DNA of 41,165 nucleotides from Acidiferrobacteraceae bacterium (GTDB taxonomy: Bacteria > Pseudomonadota > Gammaproteobacteria > HyVt-429), in contig DRJZ01000023.1 of NCBI GenBank assembly GCA_011052015.1, positions 1-41,165 of the forward strand, written 5' to 3'. The translations under genes and the position numbers were made by a program. Positions within the stretch are counted from its first letter, which is position 1. Each line of letters starts with the position of its first letter. This document shows, one piece after another, positions 16,036 to 25,488 of this stretch. Below the pieces are notes generated by a model. That model ran no database searches and was not told the DNA's origin. It worked only from the letters and a program-made list of their open reading frames with translations.

Positions 16036-16077
16036 TTGATATAGATCAATTAAATATACCTGAAAGTGGTTTATGTA
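16036..16077 (+). promoter_or_regulatory. FNR box and -10 element ahead of the SARP regulator
   Basis: TTGATATAGATCAA at 16036-16049 is a perfect FNR/ANR site. TATGTA at 16072-16077 is centred 32 bases downstream, placing the box at -41.5 for a start near 16084. The same box could also serve the divergent PqqD-like gene, where TGTATT-like -10 candidates lie at about 16006-16011. The remainder of 15820-16172 shows nothing else. Confidence 0.7.
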
Positions 16078-16172
16078 AGGTAGGTGGGTAGAGCGACCAC
16101 AGGTTGCCAATGAGCCTTCTGTCCGGTGTGGCATGTTCCTGGCTGTAAAGTGAAAAAGCAGATTATCGAGAA

Positions 16173-17360
16173 TTGAGCAAAGTGAGTACTTACGCCACTG
16201 ATTTAGTTGAATTTACCTCCGACGCCGCCTTAGCCATCGGTACCGATTCCAAGGTCATGGCTTGGAACGCCTTGGCGCAAAGGTTGCTCGGCTACGCCCC
16301 ATCCGAGGTGATTGGCCGGTACTGTTGCGATGTGCTGCAGGCCACCCTGCCCGGTGGCGAGCCCCTGTGCCACCCCGATTGTGATGTCCTCCGGTCCTTC
16401 CGGGACTGCATACCTTACAACGTACCCAGTTGCCGTTTGCGTCACCGTAGCGGCAAATGGGTCATGGCCAGCATTTCCTCGGTCGCCATATCGGGACGGA
16501 CCCGCCAATTGCATGACGACAAAATCATGGCCATCATTTTTCTTCGGGAAGGGGCGACCGCTATTCCCGTGCTACGGCGTCATATGCTGCATGTATTTAC
16601 CCTCGGTGGTTTCGGTATGGCGATCGGCGGACACAGCATCGACATCGGCAAGTGGAAGCGCAAACAGGCCGTGACGTTGCTGAAATACCTGATCACCCAA
16701 CTCGATCGCCCCGTACATCGTGAACGCCTGATCGACTGCCTGTGGCCGGATGCTGATGAAAAGCAGGGCTGGGGCCGCCTCAAAGTAACGATGTATTGTC
16801 TGCGGCAAGAGTTGCGCGCCAATGGCATAAGCGATGACGCTTTAAAAACGATAGATAACGCCTATCTGCTCAGGCGCGATTCGATCTGGGTGGACACGCA
16901 TGTCTTTGAACGACTCGACACCGAGGGGCAAACGCTGCAAAAACAAGGGCAGTGGAGCGATGCCTTGCATCGCTATAATGAGGCGCGACATCTGTACCGG
17001 GGCGATTACCTGGAAGAAGATACATTTTCGGACTGGTGCGCCGAAGAACGGGAGCGGCTTCGTGAACGTTATCTGGAGACGTTGACCAGGACCGCAGAAT
17101 GCCACGCAGAACTGGGCCAGTATGCTGAGGCCGCACACATTTGCCGCAAAGCGCTGGTTTTCGATCCTTGCCGGGAGAACTTCCATTGTATGCTGATGGC
17201 GTACCTGGTGGAGACCGGTCGTCCCGATTTGGCGCTGGTTCAGTACCGTCACTGTGTAGAGGTTCTGGCGCGGGAATTTGGCGCGGAGCCCCTGCCTGAG
17301 ACTCAGCGCCTGTATCAGCAGATTCTGGATGGGGGAGATAGTGCTCAGATCAGCGGCTAA
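16173..17360 (+). CDS. SARP/BTAD-family transcriptional regulator with N-terminal PAS domain
   Basis: A 395-residue protein from TTG 16173; GTG 16182 is an alternative. Residues about 8-125 form a cysteine-rich PAS domain (RYCCDVLQ, then LCHPDCDVL). Residues about 135-235 form an OmpR-like winged helix (FTLGGFGMAI, KRKQAVTLLKYLI, HRERLIDCLWPD). Residues about 240-385 form the helical BTAD domain (YRGDYLEEDTFSDWCAEERE). SARP proteins activate operons by binding direct repeats near -35. The gene lies directly before the nitrate reductase cluster and behind an FNR box, so a role in nar activation is inferred. The PAS cysteines might hold a metal or sense redox. Confidence 0.85.
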   Translation: MSKVSTYATDLVEFTSDAALAIGTDSKVMAWNALAQRLLGYAPSEVIGRYCCDVLQATLPGGEPLCHPDCDVLRSFRDCIPYNVPSCRLRHRSGKWVMASISSVAISGRTRQLHDDKIMAIIFLREGATAIPVLRRHMLHVFTLGGFGMAIGGHSIDIGKWKRKQAVTLLKYLITQLDRPVHRERLIDCLWPDADEKQGWGRLKVTMYCLRQELRANGISDDALKTIDNAYLLRRDSIWVDTHVFERLDTEGQTLQKQGQWSDALHRYNEARHLYRGDYLEEDTFSDWCAEERERLRERYLETLTRTAECHAELGQYAEAAHICRKALVFDPCRENFHCMLMAYLVETGRPDLALVQYRHCVEVLAREFGAEPLPETQRLYQQILDGGDSAQISG

Positions 17361-17515
17361 GGCTGCGGCTCATCTCATTGATCCCGCCAACCGGTCGAAT
17401 CTTGACGAGTCCCTGGGGCTCTATCAGACAGTCCTCAGTTTTGTGTCACCGGAGTGTCACCGGCTCATGCTATTTACTCCCTGCAAATGAAGATCAAGTC
17501 GGGGTCGGGCGCCAT

Positions 17516-17779
17516 ATGGGCGGAGAACACAGGAAGGAGTCTTTCGTCGCGAGTATTTGGTTGGAGCCCGGAAATAACGGGGACGCAACCTGGCGCGGGC
17601 ATATCCGGCATGTCCAGGGCGAAGAGGAAGAGTATTTTCAGGATTTGATGAAAATGCGCGAGTTTCTGGGCCGGGTGAGTGGGGTGACGGGGCCTCCGTT
17701 GACCACACAACCGCTTAAGGACGCCACGGACTCAGACTCAGACTCAGGCACAGTCACAAACATGAAGCAGAAGGATTAG
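17516..17779 (+). CDS. Small protein of the kind that accompanies SARP regulators
   Basis: An 87-residue protein if ATG 17516 is used. The frame is open further upstream to about 17378 (TTG) and no start has a good ribosome site. The core FVASIWLEPG...WRGHIRHVQG followed by EEEYFQDLMKMREFLG resembles short proteins with a W-RGHI-HVQSGE-YF-DL pattern that I associate with BTAD regulators. The tail is low complexity with an alternating Asp-Ser stretch. Function is unknown. Its position between the regulator and narC suggests it is part of the same control unit. Confidence 0.5.
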   Translation: MGGEHRKESFVASIWLEPGNNGDATWRGHIRHVQGEEEEYFQDLMKMREFLGRVSGVTGPPLTTQPLKDATDSDSDSGTVTNMKQKD

Positions 17780-17841
17780 TCAGGGTTAAATTCATTTGTT
17801 GTACGGATCTGGGTCTTAAACTTGAAAGGTTGGCAAATATT

Positions 17842-18723
17842 ATGATTACTGGATTTCCTAAAAAATGGCGGGTCCCCGCACTAGGGGTTCTCACGGTTGT
17901 TATTTGGTTGGGGCCGACCAGGCATGTTATGGCCGCAGAAACCGGCCAGCAAATTTTCCAAGGTAGTTGCGTGGCCTGCCACACCATCGGTGGTGGCAGG
18001 CTCGTGGGTCCCGATTTGGCCGGTGTGCATGACAGGCGAACCCAGGCATGGCTGGAGAAGTTTGTAAAGTCATCGCAATCAATGGTTAAAAGTGGCGATC
18101 CCGATGCAATTGCTGTATTCGAGAAATTTAGCAAAATCGTCATGCCTGACAGCAGTGCCCTTTCGGATGCGCAGATTAAGGCGGTATTGGGGCATATAAA
18201 GGGTGCTGGGACGGTTGGCGCGAGCAGTGAGAGTGAAAAACCGTCTGTTTCGGAAGAGCCAGTGGTAGCCGCATCGAAAGAAGACATTCTTTTGGGACAA
18301 CTCTTGTTTCAGGGAAAGACTCGTTTTGAGAACGCCGGGCCCACCTGTATCTCCTGCCACAATGTCACCAATGATGCTGTGATAGGTGGCGGTGTGCTGG
18401 CAAAGGAATTAACCACTGTTTTTTCCAAAATGGGCGGCACCGGGGTGCGGGCTATTTTAGGCGCGGCACCGTTTCCTGTTATGGAGACTGCATATAAGGG
18501 CAAGCCACTAACCGAAAAAGAAATTATTGCTCTTGTGGCTTTCTTGCAGGATGCCGACGAACAGCATGCCTATCACCAGCCAAGAGATTATGGGATGGGT
18601 CTTCTCATAAGCGGGTTTATTGGCGCGGGCATTCTGTTTGCATTTTACTCTGTGCTCTGGTTACGGCGGAGAAAGGACTCGGTAAACCAGAAGATCTATG
18701 ATCGACAAGTTAAATCTACCTAG
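17842..18723 (+). CDS. narC: Membrane-anchored dihaem cytochrome c of the nitrate reductase cluster (NarC-like)
   Basis: About 293 residues from ATG 17842; TTG 17830 is an alternative. An N-terminal signal or anchor helix precedes two haem-binding sites, CVACH at about residue 40 and CISCH at about residue 173, each in a cytochrome c domain of about 100 residues with a distal methionine candidate (IVMPDSS; PVMETAYKG). A C-terminal TM helix (about 260-280, ISGFIGAGILFAFYSVLW) anchors it with the haems outside. Dihaem cytochromes placed first in nar operons (as in Thermus narC) serve membrane assembly or electron transfer with NarGHI. That role is inferred from position here. Confidence 0.8.
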   Translation: MITGFPKKWRVPALGVLTVVIWLGPTRHVMAAETGQQIFQGSCVACHTIGGGRLVGPDLAGVHDRRTQAWLEKFVKSSQSMVKSGDPDAIAVFEKFSKIVMPDSSALSDAQIKAVLGHIKGAGTVGASSESEKPSVSEEPVVAASKEDILLGQLLFQGKTRFENAGPTCISCHNVTNDAVIGGGVLAKELTTVFSKMGGTGVRAILGAAPFPVMETAYKGKPLTEKEIIALVAFLQDADEQHAYHQPRDYGMGLLISGFIGAGILFAFYSVLWLRRRKDSVNQKIYDRQVKST

Positions 18724-18782
18724 ACAGTTTCACGACTTTGGCTGCGATTAAGCAAGTTTAACCAAAAGAACGGGTATATATC

Positions 18783-21700
18783 ATGGGCTGGATAAAAGAC
18801 ATCATTTCACCACAGACTAGACAGTGGGAAGAATTCTACAGAAATCGTTTTCAGCACGATCGTATTGTTAGAAGTACGCACGGCGTGAACTGTACCGGAG
18901 GTTGTTCCTGGCAGATTCACGTTAAAGACGGCATCGTGGTTTGGGAAACGCAACAGTTGGATTATCCGCTGCTTGAAGATTCACTCCCGCCTTATGAACC
19001 CAGGGGATGTCAAAGGGGAATATCCTATTCCTGGTATTTATATAGCCCGTTACGTATCAAGTACCCATTGATCAGAAGTTCACTGGTTGAAGCCTACCGT
19101 GAAGAAAAGGCAAAGACGGGTGACCCACTTAGGGCATGGGAGTCCTTACAGGCAAACTCGGATAAACGCAGGGCATATCAAAAGGCGCGTGGTATGGGTG
19201 GTTTCAAGCGGGCCAGTTGGGATGAAGTGCTTGAAATCATGGCGGCCGCGAATATCCATACCGCCAAAAAATATGGGCCGGATCGGGTCTTTGGTTTTTC
19301 TCCGATCCCAGCCATGTCCATGTTGAGTTATGCGGCGGGAGGACGCTTCCTGCAACTGTTCGGCGGCGTCAACCTGAGTTTCTACGATTGGTACTGCGAC
19401 CTTCCGACCGCTTTTCCCGAAATTTGGGGTGAGCAGACGGACGTATGCGAAAGTGCCGACTGGTACAATTCAAAAATGATCGCCGACATGGGGGCGTGTC
19501 TGAATATGACGCGTACGCCGGATTGCCACTTTTTCGCGGAATCCAGGCACAACGGTACCAAGGCGGTGGTGTTCTCTCCCGATTTTTCCCAGGTCTGTAA
19601 ATATGCCGACCAGTGGGTCCCTCTGCACGCCGGCAGCGATGGTGCGCTGTGGATGGCGGTCACCCATGTCATCCTGAAAGAATTTCACCATGACAAACAA
19701 ACCCCCTATTTTCTGAAGTATGCCAAGACATATACCGATAGCGCGTTCCTGGTAAAACTTGAGAAAGACGGCGACCACTATGTACCGGGCCGTTTACTGC
19801 GTGCCAAGGAGTTACAGGAATATAAAGATATCAGCAATGGCGACTGGAAGTTCGTCAGCGCGGATGAAAAGGACGGGCGCCTGGTGGTTCCCAAGGGTTC
19901 GATGGGTCATCGCTGGGACAAAGAGCCCGGCAAATGGAATATGAAGCTGGAAAACACGGTAGACGATAAGCCCTATGATCCTGCGTTGACGTTCCTTAAA
20001 AGCAACGACGAGATTGTGCAAACTGAGTTCATCGAATGGGGTCTCGACAAGAAAGCACTGAGGGGTGTGCCGGCCAAGAAGGTTAAGACAACCTCAGGTA
20101 CCGCAATTGTTACCACCGTTTATGATTTGATCATGGCCCAATACGGGGTCGGTCGCGGTCTTAAGGGTGACTATCCCGCCGACTATACCGACAAGGATGC
20201 CGCCTACACCCCCGCGTGGCAGGAAATATTTACCGGCGTGGATTCAAAAACAATTCTGCAGTTTGCGCGGGAATGGGCCAATACGGCCAAAGCGACCGAG
20301 GGCAAGTGCATGATCATCATTGGTGCCGGCATCAATCACTGGTATCACGCCAATCTGATGTACCGCTCCGGGGCGATGGCCTTGATGCTAAGCGGTTGTG
20401 TGGGTCGTAATGGTGGCGGGCTCAACCACTATGTGGGGCAAGAAAAACTCGCACCCTCGGACTCCTGGGGCAGCATTGCCTTCGCCAAAGATTGGCACGA
20501 TGCGGTCCGGCTACAGCAGGCGCCGTTGTGGCATTACATCAACACCTGCCAGTATCGTTATGACGGCCAGTATTCCCGATACAACACCGTGCCGGATAAC
20601 GAAATGACCCGCATGCATACGGCGGACACGATTTTCAAATCAGTGCGCAACGGCTGGATGCCGTATTACCCGCAGTTTAAAGCCAATCCATTAGATCTTT
20701 GCAGACAGGCGGTAGACAGTGGTGCTAAGGATGACGACGCCATTAAAAAGGCCGTCCTGGAAAAACTGAAATCCAAGGAGCTCGAATACTCAATCGCCGA
20801 CCCGGAGGCCGAGGAAAACCATCCCAAGGTCTGGTACATCTGGCGGGGTAACGCGATTACCGGCAGCATGAAAGGCCATGAATACTGCCTGAAGCACTAC
20901 CTGGGTACGCACTCCAATGTGATCGGCAAGGATTCGGACGATCATACCGAAGAGGTGAAGTGGCACGATGTGGCGCCGGTTGGAAAAATGGATTTGGTAG
21001 TGGACCTGAATTTCCGCATGGATTCCTCGGCCCTGTACTCTGATATCGTATTGCCGGCGGCTTCTTGGTACGAAAAGGCGGATCTGAATAGCACGGATCT
21101 GCATTCCTTTATCCATCCACTGTCGGCGGCCATTACCCCCGTTTGGGAATCCAAGACGGACTGGGACATTTTCAAGGCCCTGGCAAAGGCGACCAGCGAA
21201 CTGGCGAAGGTTCATCTGGCCGAACCGCAGAAGGACATTATTGCTGCTCCGTTGGCCCATGACACCGCCGATGAGATCACCCAACCGGAGATCAAAGACT
21301 GGTACAAGGGCGAATGCGAGGCGATCCCCGGCAAGACCATGCACAAGCTTGCTATTGTTGAGCGTGACTACACCAAGCTCTATGAGAAGTACATCACGCT
21401 GGGCGACAATATCAGGGCCAAAGGTCTGGGCGCACACGGTAATCACTATATGTGTGAAGCCGAGTACGATGAGATGATTGATTCCAACCATTTCCCAACG
21501 CGGGAATTTGACGGCAAGGTCTATCCCTCTATTGAGGAGGACGAGTGGGCCGCCAATGCCGTGCTTCACCTCTCTACTCTGACCAACGGAAAGTTGACGG
21601 TCAGGGCCTACGAGAATATGGAAAAGAAGACCGGCCTTGATCTGGTCCATCTGGGAAAAGGCAGTGAGGACGTAAAGATTCGTTATGCGGATCTGCAGGC

Positions 21701-22397
21701 ACAGCCGAGGAGATATAATACCTCTCCCCTGTGGTCCGGTCTGATGAACGATGGCAGGGCATATTGTGCCTATACCTATAACTACGACATGCTGGTGCCG
21801 TGGAGGACATTGACCGGCCGCCAGCATTTTTATCTCGATCATGAGATGTATATTGGTTATGGCGAGAATCTCCCAACCTACAAACCGGCGCCAAAACCGG
21901 AGGTCTATGGAGACTTGAAAGAGACCTTAAAAAATGGCGATGCCCTGGTGCTTAACTATCTCACTCCCCATGGCAAATGGCATATCCATTCAACGTATAT
22001 GGAAAACCTGCGGATGCTGACGTTGTCTCGCGGTTGTGAACCGTGCTGGATGAGCGAGGTCGATGCCGAAAAAATGGGGATTCAGGATAATGACTGGGTC
22101 GAGGTCCATAACGACCACGGTGTGTATTGTACCCGGGCGGTGGTGAGCGCACGCATTCCTCGCGGAGTTTGTATTGTGTATCACGTACCGGAAAGGACAG
22201 TGGGCATTCCTAAATCTCAACTTCGTGGCGGCAGACGCGGCGGTGGGCATAACAGTGTGACACGAATTCACCTGAAGCCTAATTATTTATCCGGTGGTTA
22301 CGGTCAGTTTAGTTACCATTTCAATTACTGGGGCCCAATTGCTCCACAGAGGGATACTCATGTAATTGTTAAGAGAATGGATAAGGTTGTCTTTTAA
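18783..22397 (+). CDS. narG: Respiratory nitrate reductase alpha subunit
   Basis: A 1204-residue molybdenum subunit that reduces nitrate to nitrite with electrons from NarH. The FS0 cluster ligands H33, C37, C41 and C76 ([14 protein letters not shown]) match the E. coli His-Cys3 set. The YDWYCDLP segment (about 201-208) carries the aspartate molybdenum ligand. The molybdopterin-binding C-terminal domain ends [12 protein letters not shown]. No twin-arginine signal is present, so the enzyme faces the cytoplasm as in E. coli. It is slightly shorter than E. coli NarG (1247). It lies 59 bases after narC and 35 before narH. Confidence 0.97.
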   Translation: MGWIKDIISPQTRQWEEFYRNRFQHDRIVRSTHGVNCTGGCSWQIHVKDGIVVWETQQLDYPLLEDSLPPYEPRGCQRGISYSWYLYSPLRIKYPLIRSSLVEAYREEKAKTGDPLRAWESLQANSDKRRAYQKARGMGGFKRASWDEVLEIMAAANIHTAKKYGPDRVFGFSPIPAMSMLSYAAGGRFLQLFGGVNLSFYDWYCDLPTAFPEIWGEQTDVCESADWYNSKMIADMGACLNMTRTPDCHFFAESRHNGTKAVVFSPDFSQVCKYADQWVPLHAGSDGALWMAVTHVILKEFHHDKQTPYFLKYAKTYTDSAFLVKLEKDGDHYVPGRLLRAKELQEYKDISNGDWKFVSADEKDGRLVVPKGSMGHRWDKEPGKWNMKLENTVDDKPYDPALTFLKSNDEIVQTEFIEWGLDKKALRGVPAKKVKTTSGTAIVTTVYDLIMAQYGVGRGLKGDYPADYTDKDAAYTPAWQEIFTGVDSKTILQFAREWANTAKATEGKCMIIIGAGINHWYHANLMYRSGAMALMLSGCVGRNGGGLNHYVGQEKLAPSDSWGSIAFAKDWHDAVRLQQAPLWHYINTCQYRYDGQYSRYNTVPDNEMTRMHTADTIFKSVRNGWMPYYPQFKANPLDLCRQAVDSGAKDDDAIKKAVLEKLKSKELEYSIADPEAEENHPKVWYIWRGNAITGSMKGHEYCLKHYLGTHSNVIGKDSDDHTEEVKWHDVAPVGKMDLVVDLNFRMDSSALYSDIVLPAASWYEKADLNSTDLHSFIHPLSAAITPVWESKTDWDIFKALAKATSELAKVHLAEPQKDIIAAPLAHDTADEITQPEIKDWYKGECEAIPGKTMHKLAIVERDYTKLYEKYITLGDNIRAKGLGAHGNHYMCEAEYDEMIDSNHFPTREFDGKVYPSIEEDEWAANAVLHLSTLTNGKLTVRAYENMEKKTGLDLVHLGKGSEDVKIRYADLQAQPRRYNTSPLWSGLMNDGRAYCAYTYNYDMLVPWRTLTGRQHFYLDHEMYIGYGENLPTYKPAPKPEVYGDLKETLKNGDALVLNYLTPHGKWHIHSTYMENLRMLTLSRGCEPCWMSEVDAEKMGIQDNDWVEVHNDHGVYCTRAVVSARIPRGVCIVYHVPERTVGIPKSQLRGGRRGGGHNSVTRIHLKPNYLSGGYGQFSYHFNYWGPIAPQRDTHVIVKRMDKVVF

Positions 22398-22432
22398 ATT
22401 CTTTAAAGCCAAATTTTAGGTAGGAAAAAAAG

Positions 22433-23986
22433 ATGGATATACGATCACAAATTTCGATGGTGTTTCATTTAGATAAATGCATCGGTTGTCATACCTGTTC
22501 CATTGCTTGTAAGAATATTTGGACAGACCGTAAAGGCGCCGAGTACATGTGGTGGAACAATGTAGAGACGAAGCCGGGTACGGGTTATCCAGGGAAATGG
22601 GAAGACCAGGATATTTATAAAGGTGGCTGGGAAAAGAGCGGTAACGGCATCAAGCTAAAAGGTGCGGGCAAGAAAAAGGGTCTGAGCAATATTTTTCACA
22701 ACCCCCATATGCCGGTGATTGACGATTATTATGAACCCTTTACCTATAAGTATCTGGATCTTATAGAGTCACCCGCGAGTGACGATCAACCTACCGCCCG
22801 CCCTGTTTCCCTCATTACCGGTAAGCCCATGGACATCAAGATGGGTCCTAACTGGGATGATGATCTAAGTGGCACACCGGATTACGCGCGTAACGACCCC
22901 AATCTGAAAAATCTTTCGCCTGCGGAACAGCAGGCGATGTTTCAACTGGAGAGGATGGCCTTCTTTTACCTGCCTCGAATTTGTAACCATTGTTTGAACC
23001 CGGGTTGTGTTGCGTCCTGTCCTTCTGGCGCAATGTACAAACGTGGTGAAGACGGCATTGTTCTGATTAATCAGGAAGTTTGCCGCGCCTGGCGCATGTG
23101 CATTACGGCCTGCCCCTACAAAAAGGCCTATTACAACTGGCATTCCGGCAAGTCCGAAAAATGCATCCTGTGTTATCCGCGTATCGAAGCGGGTTACGCA
23201 CCTGCCTGTATGCACTCCTGTGTCGGCAGAATTCGCTATCTTGGCGTTATTCTTTATGATGCCGACCGCATACATGAAACTGCATCCGCACCTGAGAATG
23301 AACTGGTGGACCGGCAGATGGATATGTTGCTGGATCCGTTTGACCCTGAGGTTATCGAGTCTGCCAAAAAGAATGGCATCGCAGATTCCACGATCAAGGC
23401 AGCACAATCCTCGCCAATTTACAAATTTGTGAAGAAATGGGGCATGGCGTTACCATTGCATGCCGAGTTCCGCACATTGCCGATGCTGTTTTATGTGCCG
23501 CCGATGTTGCCTGTTATGGCGTCGTTAACAGAAGTTGATAATTCAGCACAAGCTGAAAAGCTTGGCGATATAGCAAAATATTGGCCGGACAAATGGCTTT
23601 ACGACACCAGCACTGAAGAGCTTTGGGGCACCATAGATCAGGCGCGTATGCCGATAGAGTATATGGCCAGCCTGTTTAGCGCAGGTGATACGGAAAAAGT
23701 CAAAGTGCGGTTGAAGAAGTTATTGGCCGTCAGAATATATCGGAGATGGAAGACAGTCGGAGATATTTCTGAAGAAAAAGCCAACCAGGTATTAAGCGAC
23801 GTGGGCTTGACGCAGGAATTGGCTGAAGAAATCTATTATTTGACTTCACTTGCGAAATTTGATGATCGATTCGTGGTGCCGGCGGCGCATCGGGAACAAG
23901 CTATAGAAATGATAGAAAATGCGGGTGATAGAAAGGGAAGTACCGGGTTTGGATTTAAGGAAGGGACAGCCAAAAGAGGGCTATAA
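22433..23986 (+). CDS. narH: Respiratory nitrate reductase beta subunit
   Basis: A 517-residue iron-sulfur subunit that wires NarI to NarG. Four cysteine groups are visible: CIGCHTCSIAC at residues 16-26, CNHCLNPGCVASC near 184-196, CRAWRMCITAC near 217-227, and CILCYPRIEAGYAPACMHSC near 244-263. The Trp in CRAWRMC replaces a cysteine, as in E. coli, and leaves one [3Fe-4S] cluster beside three [4Fe-4S]. AGGAAAAA lies before ATG 22433. narJ begins immediately after the stop. Confidence 0.97.
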   Translation: MDIRSQISMVFHLDKCIGCHTCSIACKNIWTDRKGAEYMWWNNVETKPGTGYPGKWEDQDIYKGGWEKSGNGIKLKGAGKKKGLSNIFHNPHMPVIDDYYEPFTYKYLDLIESPASDDQPTARPVSLITGKPMDIKMGPNWDDDLSGTPDYARNDPNLKNLSPAEQQAMFQLERMAFFYLPRICNHCLNPGCVASCPSGAMYKRGEDGIVLINQEVCRAWRMCITACPYKKAYYNWHSGKSEKCILCYPRIEAGYAPACMHSCVGRIRYLGVILYDADRIHETASAPENELVDRQMDMLLDPFDPEVIESAKKNGIADSTIKAAQSSPIYKFVKKWGMALPLHAEFRTLPMLFYVPPMLPVMASLTEVDNSAQAEKLGDIAKYWPDKWLYDTSTEELWGTIDQARMPIEYMASLFSAGDTEKVKVRLKKLLAVRIYRRWKTVGDISEEKANQVLSDVGLTQELAEEIYYLTSLAKFDDRFVVPAAHREQAIEMIENAGDRKGSTGFGFKEGTAKRGL

Positions 23987-23987
23987 A

Positions 23988-24692
23988 ATGAAATTATTGG
24001 CTCACTATTATGCTGTAGCAGATTTGTTCGACTACCCGGATCTCGAATATCCCCAACGGGTCCGGAAGGTGATCGATCTTCTTGATGGAAATTATCCTGA
24101 AGCTGTTGCTGAGCTTGAGCGTTTCCAGGAACTTCTTCCTGCTCAGGAACTCAGGACAATGCAGGAGTTGTTTACACGCTCTTTTGATGTGCAGGCAGCG
24201 ACTACCCTGGATATAGGTTATGTGATGTTTGGGGATGATTATAAAAGAGGTGAGTTACTGGCTAACTTGAATCGGGAGCATCTAGCCGCTAAAAACGATT
24301 GTGGAAGAGAGTTGGCAGACCATTTGCCAAACATCCTAAGGCTTCTGGCGAAAGTAAAAGACAAAGACTTTGCAGATGAACTGGTGCAGGAAATTATTGC
24401 CCCCGCGCTCTCAATGATGATCAGTGAATTTTCGCCTGACCGTGTGGAAAAGAAAAATGAGGCTTACAAGAAACATTATAAGACCCTGATCGAGTTGCCC
24501 ACGACAGAGCAGGATGTTGCGACTTTTTATCAGTTTTCTTTAAGAGGCTTACGCGAGGTCCTTAAGCGGGATTTCGAGTTTGAAGAAAAGACCATGTCGT
24601 TACCGACGAGTGACTTCCTACAGTCGGTAATAAAAGAAAATGAAATTGAAGTAAAGGCGGATACTACCTGCTTCCAAAATTCCTGTAGTTAG
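23988..24692 (+). CDS. narJ: Nitrate reductase assembly chaperone (NarJ/NarW)
   Basis: A 234-residue helical protein from ATG 23988, behind AGAGGG and just past the narH stop. The typical N terminus (LAHYYAVADLFDYPD) and central YVMFGDDYKRGELLANL identify the TorD/NarJ family. The conserved helices continue to DHLPNILRLL. NarJ binds apo-NarGH and drives molybdenum cofactor insertion and membrane attachment; it is not in the final enzyme. The C-terminal 30 residues are less conserved and contain two cysteines. Confidence 0.95.
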   Translation: MKLLAHYYAVADLFDYPDLEYPQRVRKVIDLLDGNYPEAVAELERFQELLPAQELRTMQELFTRSFDVQAATTLDIGYVMFGDDYKRGELLANLNREHLAAKNDCGRELADHLPNILRLLAKVKDKDFADELVQEIIAPALSMMISEFSPDRVEKKNEAYKKHYKTLIELPTTEQDVATFYQFSLRGLREVLKRDFEFEEKTMSLPTSDFLQSVIKENEIEVKADTTCFQNSCS

Positions 24693-24707
24693 GCGAGAGA
24701 TAATACA

Positions 24708-25436
24708 ATGACCTCATTAAATAGTTTCCTGTTTATTGCATTCCCCTATATCGCATTCAGTGTTCTTGTTATTGGGGCAACCTACCGATATAAATCATCA
24801 GGGTATAAAGTTTCGAGTTTGTCTTCTCAATTTCTTGAGGGAAAAAAGGTTTTTTGGGGAATCGTCCCTTTTCACTTCGGCATAATACTATTATTCATCG
24901 GGCATTTGGTCGTATTCTTGTTTCCAGAAGCAGTGTTACGCTGGAACAGCGATCCCGTTCGGTTGGTCTTGCATGAAGGAATAGGGTTTACTTTCGGGAT
25001 ATCTGTATTGTTAGGTTTGACGATCCTGATTGTCAGGCGGTGGTTTAATCCAAGATTGAAAATGGTCACCAATCGCATGGACGTTGTTATTGAGGTGGTG
25101 TTACTGTCACAAATTATTCTGGGTTGTTGGATCGCTCTGGGTTATCGTTGGGGATCGTCTTGGTTTGCATCCGATCTCTCGCCTTACTTGTGGTCTTTGG
25201 TGAAGCTAAGTCCGAATATTGAGGCTGTTAGCGCCTTGCCCGATGTGATCAAGCTTCATATTGTCGGCGCATTCTTGATTCTCTTTTTAATCCCCTTCAC
25301 GCGTTTGGTCCATTTCCTGGTGGCGCCCTTCCATTATATTTTTCGGCCCTATCAGGTTGTAATGTGGTATTGGGACAAAAAACAAATACGTGAGCCCTCA
25401 ACCCCCTGGCAGATCACGCGTCCTCGAAATAATTAA
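24708..25436 (+). CDS. narI: Respiratory nitrate reductase gamma subunit, dihaem b
   Basis: A 242-residue integral membrane protein with five hydrophobic helices. It oxidises quinol and passes electrons to NarH through two haems b. Histidines in FHFGIILLFIGHLV on one helix and in KLHIVGAF and RLVHFLVAP on later helices are the expected axial ligands. The last 35 residues face the cytoplasm and bind NarGH. It lies 15 bases after narJ. Confidence 0.95.
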   Translation: MTSLNSFLFIAFPYIAFSVLVIGATYRYKSSGYKVSSLSSQFLEGKKVFWGIVPFHFGIILLFIGHLVVFLFPEAVLRWNSDPVRLVLHEGIGFTFGISVLLGLTILIVRRWFNPRLKMVTNRMDVVIEVVLLSQIILGCWIALGYRWGSSWFASDLSPYLWSLVKLSPNIEAVSALPDVIKLHIVGAFLILFLIPFTRLVHFLVAPFHYIFRPYQVVMWYWDKKQIREPSTPWQITRPRNN

Positions 25437-25488
25437 CCTTGCGACTCTTTTCAGTATAGGGTGCAGATGATTAGTAGCGGAGAGTGTC

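Noticed and set aside
20790-21842. Long open frame of 350 codons on the minus strand inside narG
   Set aside because: narG is well conserved here on the plus strand; the antisense frame has no recognisable domain and reflects codon bias.
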